Positions 44,358 to 53,703 of a stretch of 60,444 nucleotides of DNA are shown here, in pieces. Source of the stretch: Lentimicrobiaceae bacterium (GTDB taxonomy: Bacteria; Bacteroidota; Bacteroidia; Bacteroidales; JAGONC01); the NCBI GenBank assembly GCA_017993235.1, contig JAGONC010000020.1:1-60444 (forward strand), written 5' to 3'. The notes under the pieces are model-generated. The model saw only the letters and a list, made by a program, of their open reading frames with translations. It ran no database searches and had not been told where the DNA came from. The stretch's first letter is position 1. The number at the start of each line of letters is the position of its first letter. Made by a program: the position numbers and the translations under genes.

Positions 44358-44972
44358 ATGTGGCCCATAAAAACAGTTTCAATCATCATCCTCGGCTTTA
44401 CAACCCTTGGATTATCCAGCCAGAACAGGGTGGATTTTGGTCTCAGGGCAGGTATTACCACATCTGAGATCTATACGGATCTTGATGACTATACCAGCGA
44501 CAAGATCATGGGTTACCAGGCCGGGGCTTTTTTCCGGATCTTCCTTACCAAAAATATCCTGCTGGAACCTGAAGCTTATTTTGTTAAAAAAGGAGGTGAG
44601 CTTTTCAGCAATGGGGACGATTCGGAAAACAAGATCAACTTTGAGGTCAATAGCATTGACGTACCCCTGCTGATCGGAATTAAATTTCTTGACCTGGAAT
44701 TTACACGGATCATCGTTTACACAGGGCCGGTCATATCGTTCGCACAGGGTCAAAACGTCGAATTTATTGAGGATGGAAAGCTCGACCTTCAGAAAAGCAC
44801 TGAATATCTCATCGAAAATACCAATTGGGCATATCAGGTGGGTGGATCCCTGGATATCTTTTTCTTTACGCTGGATCTGCGCTATGAGTGGGGATTGAAT
44901 GATATCTATCAGGGGGACGACAAGTTCAGACAAAACGCTTTTTTACTGGGAGTCGGAATCAGGTTGTTCTAA
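44358..44972 (+). CDS. Small outer-membrane beta-barrel protein
   Basis: A 204-residue protein with a signal peptide (about 1-22, ending LGLSSQ) and alternating barrel strands: FGLRAGITTSEIY, GYQAGAFFRIFLTKNIL, IDVPLLIGIKFL and terminal AFLLGVGIRLF. The same family type as the divergent neighbour (43511-44197). The start at 44358 was chosen because it follows a promoter-like element; the open frame upstream covers promoter DNA. Its TAA stop overlaps the next ATG (TAATG), suggesting coupled translation with gldB. Confidence 0.8.
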   Translation: MWPIKTVSIIILGFTTLGLSSQNRVDFGLRAGITTSEIYTDLDDYTSDKIMGYQAGAFFRIFLTKNILLEPEAYFVKKGGELFSNGDDSENKINFEVNSIDVPLLIGIKFLDLEFTRIIVYTGPVISFAQGQNVEFIEDGKLDLQKSTEYLIENTNWAYQVGGSLDIFFFTLDLRYEWGLNDIYQGDDKFRQNAFLLGVGIRLF

Positions 44973-46003
44973 TGTTGGACTTGTATACGTATCAGATGAT
45001 TCAAGGAAAGCGCTGGATAGGTATCATTTTGGTGATGATCCTATCCGTTTCGTGTGGCTCTCAGAAAACCCGCTGGCAAAGCATCGACATTCGTGATATA
45101 CCGGGACCTGACCTGACCATTCACCGGTATGAAGAGGCTCTTTTTTCAGCCGATACAAACCGGCTGGCCTCAGCGATCCATGATCTGATGGGAACCTACG
45201 CTGTCTTTCTGGGCAGTGCTCCTGCTGACTCGATGGGAATCCTTCAGCTAAGGCAGTACGTGAGGGATCCCTTCATCAGGCAATTGTACGATGAGACCAG
45301 GTCGCTTTATCCTGACCTGAAAGTCCAGGAGCAACAGCTTAACGAAATATTCAGGTATTATTCCTACTATTTCCCTGACCAGGCCATTCCGCAGGTCTAT
45401 ACCTATGTTTCAGGGATCGATTACCAGAATCCTGTCATGTTTCAGCCGCCCGACCTGCTGATCGCACTGGATATGTATCTGGGAGAAGACTATGAGCATT
45501 ACCGGCAGCTGGGCGTTCCGGCGTATAGGATCCGAAACTTCTCCAAAGAATTCCTCATCCGGGATTGTGTGCAGGAGCTGGCGGCCTATCACATGAAAGA
45601 CCTGTATCCGGGCGATGATGTTCTTGAAAAAATGGTGGTTGAAGGTAAAAAACTCTATTTTCTGGATGCACTGCTGCCATTTGAGGAAGATACAGTGAAG
45701 ATCGGATTTACGGATGACCAGCTCAGGTGGTGCATCGAAAATGAATCGAACCTGTGGAAATTCATGATTGAAAATGAAGTGTTGTACTCAACGGATATTC
45801 AGATCATCAATAAATTCTTCAACGACGGTCCCTTTACCCGGGGCTTTCCGGGCTCCCCCGCCCGCCTGGGTTCATGGCTGGGGTGGCAGATCATCCGTAA
45901 CTATATGGATCATCATTCCGGTCTTACACTTCGGGATCTGCTCCATGAAACTGACGCCCATGAGATCCTCAGGGATTCAGGTTACAAGCCGGAAAAAAAT
46001 TAA
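44972..46003 (+). CDS. gldB: Gliding-motility lipoprotein GldB-like
   Basis: A 343-residue lipoprotein. The signal peptide ends at ILSVSCGS (cysteine about residue 28), preceded by a possible internal start at 44996. The body carries GldB-like blocks: RYYSYYFPDQAIPQVYTYVS, DLLIALDMYLGEDYEHYRQ and the C-terminal SPARLGSWLGWQIIRNYM. GldB is required for gliding and type IX secretion in Flavobacterium, but homologues also occur in non-gliding Bacteroidota. The nearby nadE gene matches the known gldB-nadE neighbourhood; gldC is not seen. The fold resembles a zincin. Confidence 0.82.
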   Translation: MLDLYTYQMIQGKRWIGIILVMILSVSCGSQKTRWQSIDIRDIPGPDLTIHRYEEALFSADTNRLASAIHDLMGTYAVFLGSAPADSMGILQLRQYVRDPFIRQLYDETRSLYPDLKVQEQQLNEIFRYYSYYFPDQAIPQVYTYVSGIDYQNPVMFQPPDLLIALDMYLGEDYEHYRQLGVPAYRIRNFSKEFLIRDCVQELAAYHMKDLYPGDDVLEKMVVEGKKLYFLDALLPFEEDTVKIGFTDDQLRWCIENESNLWKFMIENEVLYSTDIQIINKFFNDGPFTRGFPGSPARLGSWLGWQIIRNYMDHHSGLTLRDLLHETDAHEILRDSGYKPEKN

Positions 46004-46045
46004 TCCATAATTTCACCAAAACAGGGTCACATTTAGGTGCTTTTC

Positions 46046-46074
46046 CGGATTAACAGATAAAACAGGTTAATCCG
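46046..46074. repeat. 9-bp inverted repeat just upstream of comM
   Basis: CGGATTAAC (46046-46054) and GTTAATCCG (46066-46074) form a perfect inverted repeat with 11 bases between, ending nine bases before the comM ATG. It might be an operator, or a hairpin at the 5' end of the message. Confidence 0.5.
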
Positions 46075-46082
46075 ATCATTCC

Positions 46083-47621
46083 ATGCTCGTCAAAACATTT
46101 GGAAGCGCCCTTCATGGCATTCATGCCATCACCATTACCATCGAAGTCAACATCGACCAGGGCGTCAACTTCTTCATGGTGGGACTGCCCGACAGCGCCG
46201 TCAAGGAGAGCCATCAGCGGATCGAGGCAGCCCTGAAAAACATCGGTCATAAGATACCGGGAAAGAAGATCGTGATCAACATGGCACCCGCGGATATCCG
46301 AAAAGAGGGTTCCTCCTATGACCTGACCATCGCGATCGGTATCCTGGCTGCTTCCGAGCAGATCAATCCGTCCCGTGTGGGGGATTATATCATCATGGGA
46401 GAGCTTTCGCTGGATGGCAGCCTGCAGCCTATCAAGGGGGCACTGCCCATCGCCATTGAAGTCAGGAAGAAAGGATTCAAAGGCCTGATCATTCCCAGAA
46501 TCAACGCCAGGGAAGCAGCCATTGTAAGCGATATTGATGTGTATGGCGTTGAAAACATCAGGGAGGTTATTGAGTTTTTCAATCAGCAGACCGAGCTGAC
46601 ACCCGTCAAGGTCAACACCAGGGAAGAATTTTATCAGAACCTCAACGATTATGAATTCGACTTCTCGGACGTTAAAGGGCAGGAAAACATCAAGCGTGCG
46701 CTGGAGATCGCGGCTGCCGGCGGACACAACATCATTCTGATCGGTCCGCCCGGATCCGGTAAAACGATGCTGGCCAAAAGGCTGCCATCCATCCTACCGC
46801 CGCTGAGCCTCAATGAAGCCCTGGAGACCACCAAGATCCATTCGGTAGCCGGAAAGCTTAGCAATCATTCCTCGCTGATCACCACCCGGCCTTACCGCGC
46901 GCCCCATCACTCCATTAGCGACGCAGGTCTGGTTGGTGGGGGGTCCTATCCACAGCCGGGGGAGATTTCACTGGCTCATAACGGTGTTTTGTTCCTGGAC
47001 GAGCTGCCGGAATTCAAGCGATCGGCCCTGGAGGTGATGCGCCAGCCCATGGAAGAAAGGATCGTCACCATCTCCCGCGCCCGGTTTTCCGTCGAATACC
47101 CGGCAAGTTTCCAGCTCGTAGCGGCAATGAATCCATGTCCCTGCGGATATTACAACCATCCCGACAAAGATTGTGTATGCCAGCCCGGACTGGTCCAGAA
47201 ATACATCAACCGGATCAGCGGACCGCTGCTCGACCGCATCGATCTGCACGTGGAAGTCATCCCTGTTCCTTTTAAAGAACTGAACCAGGAACGAGTCGCC
47301 GAGGTAAGCGAGACCATCCGCAACAGAGTCATCGCCGCACGACAGATGCAGGAAAAAAGATTCGAGAACGAAAAGGGAGTTTACTGCAATGCCCATATGT
47401 CCACCAAACTCACCCGGAAGATCTGCCGGGTGGGAGAAGCCGGTGAGGAATTGCTCAGGAACGCCATGCAGCGGCTGAGCCTTTCGGCACGCGCCTATAA
47501 CCGCATCCTGAAAGTGGCCCGCACCATTGCTGATCTGGACCAGAGCGAGACCATCTCGGCCGAGCATCTGGCGGAAGCCATCCAGTACCGCAGCCTCGAC
47601 AGAGAGAGCTGGGGGACGTGA
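46083..47621 (+). CDS. YifB/ComM family Mg chelatase-like AAA+ ATPase
   Basis: A 512-residue full-length protein. Residues 1-165 form the N-terminal Lon-protease-like/ChlI domain ([20 protein letters not shown]). Residues 190-400 form the AAA+ ATPase, with Walker [21 protein letters not shown], Walker [10 protein letters not shown] and the sensor region [12 protein letters not shown] with a CPCG zinc-like motif. The C-terminal helical domain ends SLDRESWGT. ComM of Vibrio and Haemophilus promotes branch migration during natural transformation. Two partial copies of this gene occur at 56488-56920 and 60065-60394. The 3' flank contains stable hairpins shared with the second partial copy. Confidence 0.93.
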   Translation: MLVKTFGSALHGIHAITITIEVNIDQGVNFFMVGLPDSAVKESHQRIEAALKNIGHKIPGKKIVINMAPADIRKEGSSYDLTIAIGILAASEQINPSRVGDYIIMGELSLDGSLQPIKGALPIAIEVRKKGFKGLIIPRINAREAAIVSDIDVYGVENIREVIEFFNQQTELTPVKVNTREEFYQNLNDYEFDFSDVKGQENIKRALEIAAAGGHNIILIGPPGSGKTMLAKRLPSILPPLSLNEALETTKIHSVAGKLSNHSSLITTRPYRAPHHSISDAGLVGGGSYPQPGEISLAHNGVLFLDELPEFKRSALEVMRQPMEERIVTISRARFSVEYPASFQLVAAMNPCPCGYYNHPDKDCVCQPGLVQKYINRISGPLLDRIDLHVEVIPVPFKELNQERVAEVSETIRNRVIAARQMQEKRFENEKGVYCNAHMSTKLTRKICRVGEAGEELLRNAMQRLSLSARAYNRILKVARTIADLDQSETISAEHLAEAIQYRSLDRESWGT

Positions 47622-47637
47622 GGCAAGGTCAGTATTT

Positions 47638-47663
47638 CCCCTTCCCCCGGGTGGGGGAAGGGG
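47638..47663. repeat. 11-bp perfect GC-rich hairpin downstream of comM (copy 1)
   Basis: CCCCTTCCCCC (47638-47648) pairs with GGGGGAAGGGG (47653-47663) around a GGGT loop, 17 bases after the comM stop. The same hairpin is at 60411-60436, after the second comM fragment. There is no T-run, so it is not a classical terminator, though it could block a ribosome or exonuclease. Confidence 0.75.
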
Positions 47664-47687
47664 ACAGAGGATGGGGGCTGGCCTACG

Positions 47688-47718
47688 GTGAGGCAGTGAC
47701 TTCAAGTCACCGCCTCAC
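47688..47718. repeat. Near-perfect 31-bp palindrome downstream of comM
   Basis: GTGAGGC-A-GTGACTT, a single C, then AAGTCAC-C-GCCTCAC: 14 pairs in two blocks with one mismatch and almost no loop. Such a palindrome can extrude as a cruciform. It lies in the 437-bp non-coding stretch between comM and the DUF4249 gene. Confidence 0.7.
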
Positions 47719-47735
47719 TTTCCGCCCCCTCCCAA

Positions 47736-47755
47736 CCTCCCCCATTCGGGGGAGG
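47736..47755. repeat. 8-bp GC-rich hairpin downstream of comM
   Basis: CCTCCCCC (47736-47743) pairs with GGGGGAGG (47748-47755) around ATTC. It is the third hairpin in a row after comM. Confidence 0.65.
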
Positions 47756-47957
47756 AGCTTTGGATCATGGAACATTGACCAGGGAAAAAGAAAATCGGAG
47801 TAGTGTTTATTTCTGTATTTTTCCAATCTAAACAAATCATAAAGAATGACTGACTTATCATTATTTCTGAAAATCACTGGTATGAACCCCAGGTCAAGCC
47901 CTGGACCCTAATTCCGGCGCAAGCACCGGGGAATTAACCCTTTTACCCCTCCCCCGT

Positions 47958-47983
47958 CCCCTCCCCTGCTCGCAGGGGAGGGG
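47958..47983. repeat. 11-bp perfect GC-rich hairpin in the comM-DUF4249 gap
   Basis: CCCCTCCCCTG (47958-47968) pairs with CAGGGGAGGGG (47973-47983) around CTCG. It is related in composition but not identical to the hairpin at 47638. An imperfect inverted repeat with TTAATT/AATTAA words lies nearby at about 47908-47937. The remaining sequence of 47622-48058 shows no gene. Confidence 0.7.
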
Positions 47984-48058
47984 TGCAGGGGTGGGGTACA
48001 TTAAAAAACGAATATAAGTATGTCATTCATACTTTAACTGATGCACCTGCAGGGGCTA

Positions 48059-48883
48059 TTAAGGCTGAACGACGGTCAAATTAAGGGTATCGGCATTCAT
48101 TCCCGTAAAAATTCCATACCCTCCTTCAATGTGGGTGATAGGATTGGTTAGGCTGATGGAGCTTATGTCACTGATGGCATAGAGATCCGCAAAATCCTCG
48201 TTGACCTTGAAAAGTACGATGCGGTACGAACCATAATAATACAGCTGAGTCGGGTTCAGGTTGTATTCATCGGTAACCATAGGGCGGGAAGAAACGATCT
48301 TTGGCAGATCGGTCGTGTCAAGATTGAGATTGACCAGGTTTTTCACTGAATCTAGGAATTCGACCTGAACATAATAATTGAAATCATCCGTATTGGACCA
48401 CGACAGCTCGACCAAATCGTCAAAACCCGGATTAAATTCATCTATTTCAATTTGTTCAAGTTCCAGCGTATCCGATGATATCGCGAAGTCTTCCGGTTTT
48501 GAAGGTATGGAAGTGGCAGCCGTGATCATTCGATCATGGTATTCAAAAGAAATAGCGTAATCATATCCACTTTCAATGAGCAGATCATCCACGGGATAAC
48601 AATATACGCCTGCTGAATCCGATTCTTCCAGTACGAATGATTCAGAGCCCCTTGTCAGTGTGATCTTCAGGCCCGTAATGGATTCCTGTACCAACGTAGT
48701 GTCATCGGAATAGGGCAATGGAACTGTTACCACTACCTGAAGTGTACTTCCAGGAAAAAGATACGCTTCGACAACAGGGATCTCGGAGAGGAGCGTTTCT
48801 TCCATCCATTCCGTTTCACAGGATGCAAGAAATAGAACAATTGCAGCGAGCAATGAACCTGATATTGTTTTGAACATCCTCAT
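48059..48883 (-). CDS. DUF4249-like lipoprotein
   Basis: A 274-residue protein with a lipoprotein signal ending LFLASCE (cysteine about residue 22). The body has a beta-sandwich pattern with the DUF4249 start VVEAYLFPGSTLQVVVTVPL and a carbohydrate-binding-like middle. DUF4249 proteins normally accompany a TonB-dependent receptor and are thought to be its surface partner. The receptor gene ends six bases upstream, so they form an operon. The ligand is unknown. Confidence 0.8.
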   Translation of the reverse strand: MRMFKTISGSLLAAIVLFLASCETEWMEETLLSEIPVVEAYLFPGSTLQVVVTVPLPYSDDTTLVQESITGLKITLTRGSESFVLEESDSAGVYCYPVDDLLIESGYDYAISFEYHDRMITAATSIPSKPEDFAISSDTLELEQIEIDEFNPGFDDLVELSWSNTDDFNYYVQVEFLDSVKNLVNLNLDTTDLPKIVSSRPMVTDEYNLNPTQLYYYGSYRIVLFKVNEDFADLYAISDISSISLTNPITHIEGGYGIFTGMNADTLNLTVVQP

Positions 48884-48889
48884 GGTAGT

Positions 48890-51592
48890 TTATCTGATTC
48901 TGATGGAAAAGGATACATTCGGAGTAATTCCCAGCAGGTAAACATTGGTTTCGGTCAACCCTGTTTCATCGATCTCAAATTCTTTGTACCAGATGTTTTT
49001 CCTGTTATAGACATTAAAGAGCGATATCCCGATATCTCCATTGAACATGTCTCCGAAGATATAATGGTATCTTGCCGAGATATCCAGCCGGTGATAGGCC
49101 GGATACAGGATAGAGTTCTTATTCCCTGCAAGGATGTAGGTCATTTCTTCTCCACCTGGAAGGGTTAGCGTATAACTTCCTGTGGGTTCCGTATAGGGTT
49201 TTCCAGTGGCATAGATCCAAGTGGCCGAAAAGATCCATTTCTTCCATCGGTATGAGCTGATCCATTTAAATTCATGGGTCACATCGTGGGAAGCAGGGTA
49301 ATACCCTTCGCCATATACCGGCAAATCATAGATAACCTGACCGAGGGTATAACCCATCCACCCGGAGAGATCCCCATACTTTTTCTGGAACAGGAATTCA
49401 ATGCCACGTGCAATTCCGTCGCCCTTATAAAAGTACGTGCTGGACGATTCACCGATCTGCCACGAATCGAACCGCATGGTAAACTCAGAAATATCATGTA
49501 ACGTCTTATAATATGCTTCGATGTTGAACACATAGGACGGATCTTCGTATTTCACACCAGCGGTATAATGAATCGCCTTTCCAACTGGTACCTCGTCTCC
49601 GTCTGCCAGGATCCAGAATTCCCGGTCACCCATCATAATATCTTCCCGGTTCACCCGGTTGACGAACTGGTAATATATGCCCCAGGCACATTGCAGGGTG
49701 AAGAGTCTGGAAGGCTTATAACTGAACTGGATCCTAGATTCCGCATAGATTTTTCCTGTTCCGTCGAAATAGGATAACCGGAGTCCGGGTAGCGTATAAA
49801 ATTTAAGGAGGGGTGACCATTTATCCTGAATATAGACTGCAAGTAAGCTTCCTTTGTCATTCCGGTCGAGAACCTGAAGGGAGTCATTCATGCCGAATGT
49901 ATACCTGGTATTGTAGAAGTTGTATTGAAGGCCAAACTCAGCCAGATGGTTCTTATTGATATTGTACTCATTATCAACCTTAAATGACCAGTCGTTCAGG
50001 GTATTGTCTTCGTCTGATTCCCTCGTGTTGATCGTTTCAACCGAATCCCGCACGAAGATACGTTCCGATGACCTGTTGCGGATATTGAAATACCTGGAAT
50101 AGGAAACAAGGTTGTTGGTATAAAGCTTTTCGTTCCATTTATGTGACCATCTCATACTTACTCCCCTGTTTCCCCATTTGGTCACGTCTTCATTCTCACC
50201 CGACACACTTATGTTCGACATCGGGCGTTCGATATCCCGTGATGCATCCAGGTTGTCCTGTCCGTTGAAAAAACTTAAGGCAAAAAGGTTTTTCTCATTC
50301 GTTTTAAAGGTCGCTTTTGCATTCAGATCATAGAAGAAGGAAGTTGGCTCGGTGGTTTCAAATCCTCTGGGCATGAATCCCATCCCCGGAGGTGGACTCC
50401 CTCCGCTTGGCATGGATGGGGGTGTATAGTTACCGGAGGGGCTGTTGTCGCTGTCTGAAAACACACCGGTCAGTTTGTTATACAGCCAGCCAGTGTATGA
50501 CTTGCGTGCGGCAAGGAAAATAGATCCCTTTCCTGCCAGGGGAATCTCCATGTATCCATCCACACTGAGCATGCTGATATCGAGACCTGCATCGAATTGT
50601 TTTTCATTTCCAGTTTTACCAATGATTTCCATAACACTTGACAACCGGCCGCCATATTTGGCTTCGAATCCACCTTTATAAAGTTGGACATCTTTTATGG
50701 CGTTGGTGTTGAATGCACTGAAGAGCCCGTAAAGATGTTCCTGGTGGTAGATGGTGAACCCATCAAAGATGATCAGGTTCTGGTCGGGCGTGCCGCCTCT
50801 GACGTACAGTCCCGAAGAAGATTCATTGCTGCCACTGATTCCGGGGAGTAACTGAAAGGTCCTGAATATGTCCTGGTCACCCAGACTGGGCAGAATGTTC
50901 ATTTCCTTCGGGGTCATCGAGACAATGTTGGCCTTTTCGGGAATTTCCAGCAGGTCTTCCCGCTTTCCCATGATCATCACTTCGGACAGTTCAGTTGATT
51001 CGGGTGTCATCTCTATGAGCAGGGGTTTGCTGAGTAATTTTGGGGAGAGAAAGACCGCCTGCTTTTTGTACCCCACATAGTACACATCCAGGACAGCGGT
51101 GTCGGTAGGAATGTTGAACAGTGTGAAGTGGCCGTCAGTATTTGCCGAAGTGCCTGTTTTGGTTCCACGAAGGAGGATGTTGGCAAAAGGCAGGGTTTCC
51201 CCGTTGGTTTTATCCCTGATGATCCCGGTAAGTTGAAAATTGGACTTCCGTTCGTATTTCCAGTCTTCGGGATTGATGGACACTCCCTTTTTCCTCAGGA
51301 TAATATAATCTTCCACAATTGAATATTCAAGATCTGTCAGGGCCAGAAGCTCCGTTAAAATTTCAGTAAGGGGTTTTTGCACATAGGTCCTTCCCTGAAT
51401 GATTCCCAGAGGCAGATCCTCTTCAAAATAATCAAACTGGACCGGATAACGTTTTGATATATCCGCAAGGATCTGTTTCACCGTATTCCCATAATACCGG
51501 CCGTCGACCAGTATCCGGTCGGGTGACTGGGCTGAAACAGAGCGAATGTTCCACAGAGACACTAATAAAAACAGAACCAGTAATTTATTCAT
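48890..51592 (-). CDS. TonB-dependent receptor with STN and carboxypeptidase-like domains
   Basis: A 900-residue protein. Signal peptide 1-22; STN-like signalling domain about 27-100; CarboxypepD_reg-like beta sandwich about 118-200 (NGETLPFANILLRGTKTGTS); plug about 215-330 with GLYVRGGTPDQNLIIFDG; 22-strand barrel about 340-900. A Met/Pro/Gly-rich insertion lies in an early extracellular loop (about 384-410, with MPSGGSPPPGMGFMPRG). It imports an unknown ligand using TonB energy. The ATG at 51592 starts the signal peptide. It is divergent from a LytS/LytTR pair 273 bp away, which probably regulates it. Confidence 0.9.
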   Translation of the reverse strand: MNKLLVLFLLVSLWNIRSVSAQSPDRILVDGRYYGNTVKQILADISKRYPVQFDYFEEDLPLGIIQGRTYVQKPLTEILTELLALTDLEYSIVEDYIILRKKGVSINPEDWKYERKSNFQLTGIIRDKTNGETLPFANILLRGTKTGTSANTDGHFTLFNIPTDTAVLDVYYVGYKKQAVFLSPKLLSKPLLIEMTPESTELSEVMIMGKREDLLEIPEKANIVSMTPKEMNILPSLGDQDIFRTFQLLPGISGSNESSSGLYVRGGTPDQNLIIFDGFTIYHQEHLYGLFSAFNTNAIKDVQLYKGGFEAKYGGRLSSVMEIIGKTGNEKQFDAGLDISMLSVDGYMEIPLAGKGSIFLAARKSYTGWLYNKLTGVFSDSDNSPSGNYTPPSMPSGGSPPPGMGFMPRGFETTEPTSFFYDLNAKATFKTNEKNLFALSFFNGQDNLDASRDIERPMSNISVSGENEDVTKWGNRGVSMRWSHKWNEKLYTNNLVSYSRYFNIRNRSSERIFVRDSVETINTRESDEDNTLNDWSFKVDNEYNINKNHLAEFGLQYNFYNTRYTFGMNDSLQVLDRNDKGSLLAVYIQDKWSPLLKFYTLPGLRLSYFDGTGKIYAESRIQFSYKPSRLFTLQCAWGIYYQFVNRVNREDIMMGDREFWILADGDEVPVGKAIHYTAGVKYEDPSYVFNIEAYYKTLHDISEFTMRFDSWQIGESSSTYFYKGDGIARGIEFLFQKKYGDLSGWMGYTLGQVIYDLPVYGEGYYPASHDVTHEFKWISSYRWKKWIFSATWIYATGKPYTEPTGSYTLTLPGGEEMTYILAGNKNSILYPAYHRLDISARYHYIFGDMFNGDIGISLFNVYNRKNIWYKEFEIDETGLTETNVYLLGITPNVSFSIRIR

Positions 51593-51601
51593 CGTAAAAT
51601 G

Positions 51602-51653
51602 AATGTATGATCCTTGTAAACATATTAGAATATCGACGTTCAAATGTATGATC
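51602..51653. promoter_or_regulatory. Direct repeat AATGTATGATC, possible operator between receptor and two-component genes
   Basis: The 11-bp word AATGTATGATC occurs at 51602-51612 and 51643-51653, 41 bp apart (about four helical turns). It lies just upstream of the receptor start in the divergent region shared with the histidine kinase. Spaced direct repeats are typical LytTR-regulator targets, so this is a candidate binding site. The rest of 51654-51865 shows nothing recognisable. Confidence 0.35.
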
Positions 51654-51865
51654 ACTCCCAATTATTGACAATTATTTTCAATCAACGTACAGGACGCTAT
51701 ATCCAATAGAACCTGTGATTCCACCACAGTCTGATCCGTCCAATAAATTTCCTTTGGAAGATAAAAACACACCAATGATGGGCAGGAGACAGCCGATGGT
51801 TGAAAAAAATAAAATACAGATCGATCAAATGGTTATTTTTGAATGGGTTTAGAACGGAAGGAATT

Positions 51866-52972
51866 ATGTTATCCCACCTTAACAGAAAGAACACCACCAT
51901 ACATATTACCCTGTGGATTACCTATTATATCCTTCTTATTTGGTTGTACACGGAAATGTTCACTCTGAGAACCGCCCTTATTATGGGATCTTTGCTGATG
52001 GCCATTCAGTGCAGCCTCTTTTATCTAAACTCGAATGTGTTGATACCAAATCTGTTGGAAAAAAAAAGGACCAGAACCTATTTTATGACCGTCATTTCAA
52101 TAAGCGTTGTTGCCATTCTGTTCTCCATGATCTGCGAGAACCTGGTCATGCCAAAACTCCCGGGCCCTCCGCCCAATATGTTTCCTTCAAAAAGACCGGT
52201 AATCCCAGATGGTAATTCCATCTTTATGAGCCACAGGATTAACTTTGAGTACAGGAGAGCCATTTATCAGGGATTTTTCATTGTCATTACCCTTTTTATC
52301 AGCACCATTTACCGCAATAATTCAGTGGTCACCAAGAGGGAACAGAAGATGCTGGAACTTCAGAACCAGGTCCTTACAGCTGAGTCAAAACTGTTGAAAT
52401 GGCAAATAAATCCTCACTTTCTTTTCAACACGCTGAACAACATCTATACCCTTGCCCAGCTTCGGTCAGATAAAACTTCCTATGCGATCCAGAGGCTGTC
52501 AGAGATGCTGCGTTATGTGATCTATGAATGCAACGAATCCTTTGTACCACTGAGGAAAGAACTGGATTATATCCGGGCCTATATTGAACTTCAGCTACTG
52601 AAGGACAGCGAGATCAAAAACGTGAATTACCGCTTTGAATGTGAGAATACCAAACTGAAGATAGCCCCTTTATTACTGATCACCTTTGTAGAAAACAGCT
52701 TCAAGCATAGCAATTTTCAGGAAACCGGTACGGGCTGGATCGATATTCTTGTCAGAACGAACGGAAATGAGCTGATGTTATCAGTCAGGAACAGCCTCAC
52801 ACCATTTCCAAAAACCAAAGACGACGCGAAAGGTATTGGACTGAACAATGTCATTCGCCGGTTGGATCTATTATATGAAGACAGGTATCAGCTGAAGATT
52901 GATGAGACAGAGGATGAATACAAGGTTGAACTTAAATTGATCCTAGATGAAAATCAAGTGCCTGATAGTTGA
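51866..52972 (+). CDS. LytS/YehU-type sensor histidine kinase
   Basis: A 368-residue protein. Four transmembrane helices lie in about 10-150; the loop between helices 3 and 4, which should be periplasmic, is Pro/Met-rich (MPKLPGPPPNMFPSKRPVIP). A short coiled coil leads to the His_kinase domain (PF06580 type) with the phospho-acceptor in WQINPHFLFNTLNN and the N-box FVENSFKHS, then GIGLNNV. The ATG at 51866 is preceded by GGAAGGA; a TTG 66 bases earlier is less likely. It overlaps the response-regulator gene by 26 bases and is divergent from the receptor operon. Confidence 0.88.
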   Translation: MLSHLNRKNTTIHITLWITYYILLIWLYTEMFTLRTALIMGSLLMAIQCSLFYLNSNVLIPNLLEKKRTRTYFMTVISISVVAILFSMICENLVMPKLPGPPPNMFPSKRPVIPDGNSIFMSHRINFEYRRAIYQGFFIVITLFISTIYRNNSVVTKREQKMLELQNQVLTAESKLLKWQINPHFLFNTLNNIYTLAQLRSDKTSYAIQRLSEMLRYVIYECNESFVPLRKELDYIRAYIELQLLKDSEIKNVNYRFECENTKLKIAPLLLITFVENSFKHSNFQETGTGWIDILVRTNGNELMLSVRNSLTPFPKTKDDAKGIGLNNVIRRLDLLYEDRYQLKIDETEDEYKVELKLILDENQVPDS

Positions 52973-53669
52973 TGACGAACAGCTCGCCAGGAAATTGCTG
53001 GAGAACTATATTCAACGGATCCCTTTCCTGTATCTGGTCCGTTCCTGCAAGAATGCCCTAGAGGCCATGGAAAGCCTACAGAATGAACCGATCGACCTGA
53101 TGTTCCTGGATATACAGATGCCCGGGCTGACCGGGATTGATTTCATTCAATCGCTGCAGCACAATCCTCCGGTGATCTTTACAACGGCCTTTAAAGAATA
53201 TGCCATCCAAGCATACCAGCTTGATGTCATTGATTATTTACTCAAACCGATCACCTTCGAACGGTTCCTGGTTGGGGTCAATAAAGCTGCTGAACATATC
53301 CGGCTAACCTCGGGCTTAAGAGGGAAATCCACTAATGTAGGGGACAGTGATGACATGATTGGGAAAGACTACATCTCCCTGAAAGCGGACCGGCGGATTT
53401 TCAGGGTACCTTTCGACACCATACTTTATATCGAAGGGGCTAGGGAGTATGTATCTTTCTATACCACCGAGAAAAAGATTACGGTACTTGAATCGATGAA
53501 ACACCTGGAAGAGATTCTTCCTGCAAGGCAGTTTGTCCGCATCCATAAATCCTATATTGTCAACAGGGAAAAAGTCAGGTCCATTTATGGTAACCTGGTG
53601 GAGATCAAAGATAAACAGATCCCTATCGGGAAGAGTTATCTGGGACTTATCAAGGATACTCTTTTTTGA
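52947..53669 (+). CDS. LytTR-family response regulator
   Basis: A 240-residue protein with a receiver domain (about 1-120) carrying the acidic pair DDE, the phospho-acceptor in LMFLDIQMPGLTG and the KPI(T) lysine near residue 100. The LytTR DNA-binding domain (about 140-240) includes ILYIEGAREYVSFYT, FVRIHKSYIVNREKV and IPIGKSYL. It probably activates or represses the divergent receptor operon in response to the kinase. It overlaps the kinase gene by 26 bases. Confidence 0.92.
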   Translation: MKIKCLIVDDEQLARKLLENYIQRIPFLYLVRSCKNALEAMESLQNEPIDLMFLDIQMPGLTGIDFIQSLQHNPPVIFTTAFKEYAIQAYQLDVIDYLLKPITFERFLVGVNKAAEHIRLTSGLRGKSTNVGDSDDMIGKDYISLKADRRIFRVPFDTILYIEGAREYVSFYTTEKKITVLESMKHLEEILPARQFVRIHKSYIVNREKVRSIYGNLVEIKDKQIPIGKSYLGLIKDTLF

Positions 53670-53703
53670 GTGCCCTGCCGTACTGCCATCCCCCTGCCGG
53701 CCA

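Noticed and set aside
51593..51865. A cobalamin or other riboswitch before the TonB-dependent receptor
   Set aside because: No conserved B12-box or similar core was seen; only the 11-bp direct repeat stands out.
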